Positions 63,401 through 64,000 of a stretch of 64,000 nt of DNA are shown here, in pieces (within the stretch, counting starts at the first letter, position 1; every line of letters starts with the position of its first letter). Below the pieces are notes generated by a model. It had not been told where the DNA came from. It made no database searches and saw only the letters and a list, made by a program, of their open reading frames with translations. Source of the DNA: Magnetococcales bacterium WMHbin3 (GTDB lineage Bacteria; Pseudomonadota; Magnetococcia; Magnetococcales; Magnetaquicoccaceae); assembly GCA_002753185.1 (NCBI GenBank), contig PDZX01000007.1:1-64000 (forward strand). Direction: 5' to 3'. Made by a program: the position numbers and the translations under genes.

Positions 63401-64000
63401 GGTTACGAGGCAACCCGCCGCATTCGCCGGGAGGAGCGGTTTCGTGATCTGCCGATCATCGCCATGACCGCCAATGCCCTGGTCGGGGATCGGGAATTGT
63501 GCCTGGCCGCAGGGATGAGCGACTATCTGGCCAAACCCATCGATCCGCACGCGTTTTTCGAAATTTTGGGCAAGTGGTGTCCCAGTGGCGCGACGCGGGA
63601 GGAGTCGCCAACCCCGCCAGCCGATCCGGTCGCGGCGGAGGATGCACGGGACGGTCTGCCGCCCCTGCCGGGTCTGGACACCCGGATCGGGTTGATGCAT
63701 ATGGGGGGCAGCGTGGCGCTCTATTTGGACGTGCTCGGCAAGTTGGCCGACAGGTTGAAGGACGCTGGCCAAACCATGTCCGACCAGTTGGCGTCGGGTG
63801 ACCTGGAGTCCCTCGAACGATTCGCGCACACCCTCAAGGGACATGTCAAGATGGTCGGCGCTCCGCGTTTGGGCCAGATTGCGCTGGAGGTGGAACGGTC
63901 GGCGCGGGAAAAGGGGGATGAGATGGTGTTGCGTGCGTTGGTGCAACAGTTCTCACGGCAACTGGAAGCCTTGCGCGAGATGTTGGACCAGGCGTTGCCG
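60431..64000 (+). CDS. Multi-TM, PDC/Cache-sensor hybrid kinase with two receivers and HPt (3-prime end beyond window)
   Basis: An open frame from ATG 60431 ([20 protein letters not shown]) to the window edge, at least 1190 codons. N-terminal residues 1-245 carry about seven membrane spans. A periplasmic PDC/Cache-type domain follows at about 250-490, with [20 protein letters not shown] and [13 protein letters not shown] resembling DctB-like sensors. After another TM (about 505-525) come HisKA ([14 protein letters not shown], His about 555), HATPase ([20 protein letters not shown]), two receivers ([27 protein letters not shown]) and an HPt domain ([13 protein letters not shown], His about 1131). 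This is a complete phosphorelay in one chain. It lies 12 bp after the preceding kinase gene. Confidence 0.92.
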   Translation, partial: MARMLADQLDLIYFFYGLSFLILSAVCMTVATREESRIPWKWLGGFGLAHGIGEWLDLAALVMGDLSAFPNVRLSVHVVSFLLLAEFSLRFFISKKYRKFYLPVAGVVLFIVMLTQDGNHINALVRYGVTLPACLIGAWFLWRTCPQTDARSRTWSRLGAVALFGYGLVGGLVAPPNSFLISSWIHTEIFTQWTGLPIQLARGGMAFAMAVSFMGVTGYAYKKHYMELFLVGFAILVAGGWMLTDYLGNLFKEEQSRELRVQLASLVNRLNHEIFTVNGGVIALAGITDTLLDATPLSPEQQDVANLAVDQMAASVKGVAYLMDRTGLVLTSSNRDAPTSFVGQNFWFRPYFQQAIVGQNGHYFAYGVTSREPGYYASAPIYGKGRQRILGVAVIKKTLSPEALGFSQWENLFLSSPDGIALLSSQEGFVPTLLWPVAPATLQQLHDSKQFGPLVGKVPLFEQELLDGVHFLLNYKHFIVGRSGIHESGWSLMVLKPEKNAHVQRSLGILILVLISLFMIAYYLLLYRETTLLHDARRLAESANVAKSAFLANMSHEIRTPMNAILGMIHLALQTELTSQQRHYLTRIEQAGQSLLHIINDILDFSKIESGRLTLETIPFSMDKVADHVTAMAAPKTRGKALELIVDVDPGIPALQGDPLRLGQILLNLVANAVKFTDAGEVCFGIALRERHDTHAVIAFTVRDSGIGMSGEEVGRLFQAFSQADASTTRRFGGTGLGLAISRQLVEKMGGCLVVTSTPGEGSQFQFLLSLPYAQTEPASESRVVPDFLNGKRILIADDHALARRVCRDMLLPWGCRVAEADNGRQAVASVKQAIANNAPFDLVLMDWRMPGMDGMEAILCLKNELGEHAPRVILLTAYGHEEVMEASMPEGQPNFLQKPVTASTLLETIMAIFMPRVMPKSEPSARHYRITGNLLLVDDNAINRDVALGFLRRTDLRVEVACHGAEAIEKIWTQPFDIVLMDVQMPVMDGYEATRRIRREERFRDLPIIAMTANALVGDRELCLAAGMSDYLAKPIDPHAFFEILGKWCPSGATREESPTPPADPVAAEDARDGLPPLPGLDTRIGLMHMGGSVALYLDVLGKLADRLKDAGQTMSDQLASGDLESLERFAHTLKGHVKMVGAPRLGQIALEVERSAREKGDEMVLRALVQQFSRQLEALREMLDQALP

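Overview
This 64-kb, GC-rich window is chromosomal and joins one extremely repetitive giant coding region to a standard ribosomal/RNA-polymerase superoperon and then to a signalling cluster. Gene order tuf-rpmG-tRNA(Trp)-secE-nusG-rplKAJL-rpoBC-rpsLG-fusA-tuf followed by S10-spc-alpha, RpoB and RpoC of proteobacterial length and motifs, and zinc-type S14, L33 and L36 point to a deep-branching proteobacterium. The giant Thr-rich repeat protein and the many hybrid kinases suggest a relative of the magnetotactic Magnetococcales, but that placement is inference and of low to moderate confidence.

Layout. Bases 1-11042 (minus strand) are one frame of about 450 tandem 8-residue units of the type [A/G/V]-L-[S/T]-T-[T/S]-[Q/E]-[V/I/L]-[G/A/S]. 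The frame is cut by two in-frame amber codons that share the same hexamer, and it runs off the left edge. The 24-bp unit is nested in longer periods: 576 bp over most of the gene, 240 bp further on, and 192 bp at the left end. Upstream, on the same strand, are a fragment of an IS3-type transposase OrfA and a TPR/glycosyltransferase fusion protein. Two 111-bp inverted repeats lie on the two sides of this pair. Next come tRNA-Thr(CGT) and a 2-Cys peroxiredoxin (minus strand).

Bases 15048-46686 (plus strand) hold a strong promoter, tRNA-Tyr/Gly/Thr, tuf and the 41 other protein genes of the transcription/translation superoperon with tRNA-Trp. Regulatory features are an L10 leader, a perfect 13-bp hairpin between rplL and rpoB, a consensus-like promoter before rpsL, and an intrinsic terminator after rplQ. 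The zinc-type S14 gene has lost its stop codon and reads in frame into S8. No adk, map or infA gene lies between secY and rpsM.

Bases 46700-48741 (minus strand) are fcl-gmd, the GDP-L-fucose pathway. pepN (plus strand) follows and overlaps, tail to tail, a sigma-54 response regulator with REC-PAS-AAA-Fis architecture. From about 53.5 kb to the right edge is an apparent operon of four hybrid histidine kinases. The first has lost key ATP-binding residues. The last has a multi-TM domain, a PDC/Cache sensor, two receivers and an HPt domain, and is cut by the window edge.

The most unusual part is the octapeptide megarepeat locus with its nested periods, duplicated amber codons and neighbouring TPR-glycosyltransferase. 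A glycosylated, Thr-rich giant surface or scaffold protein is a plausible reading but is not shown by the sequence alone.
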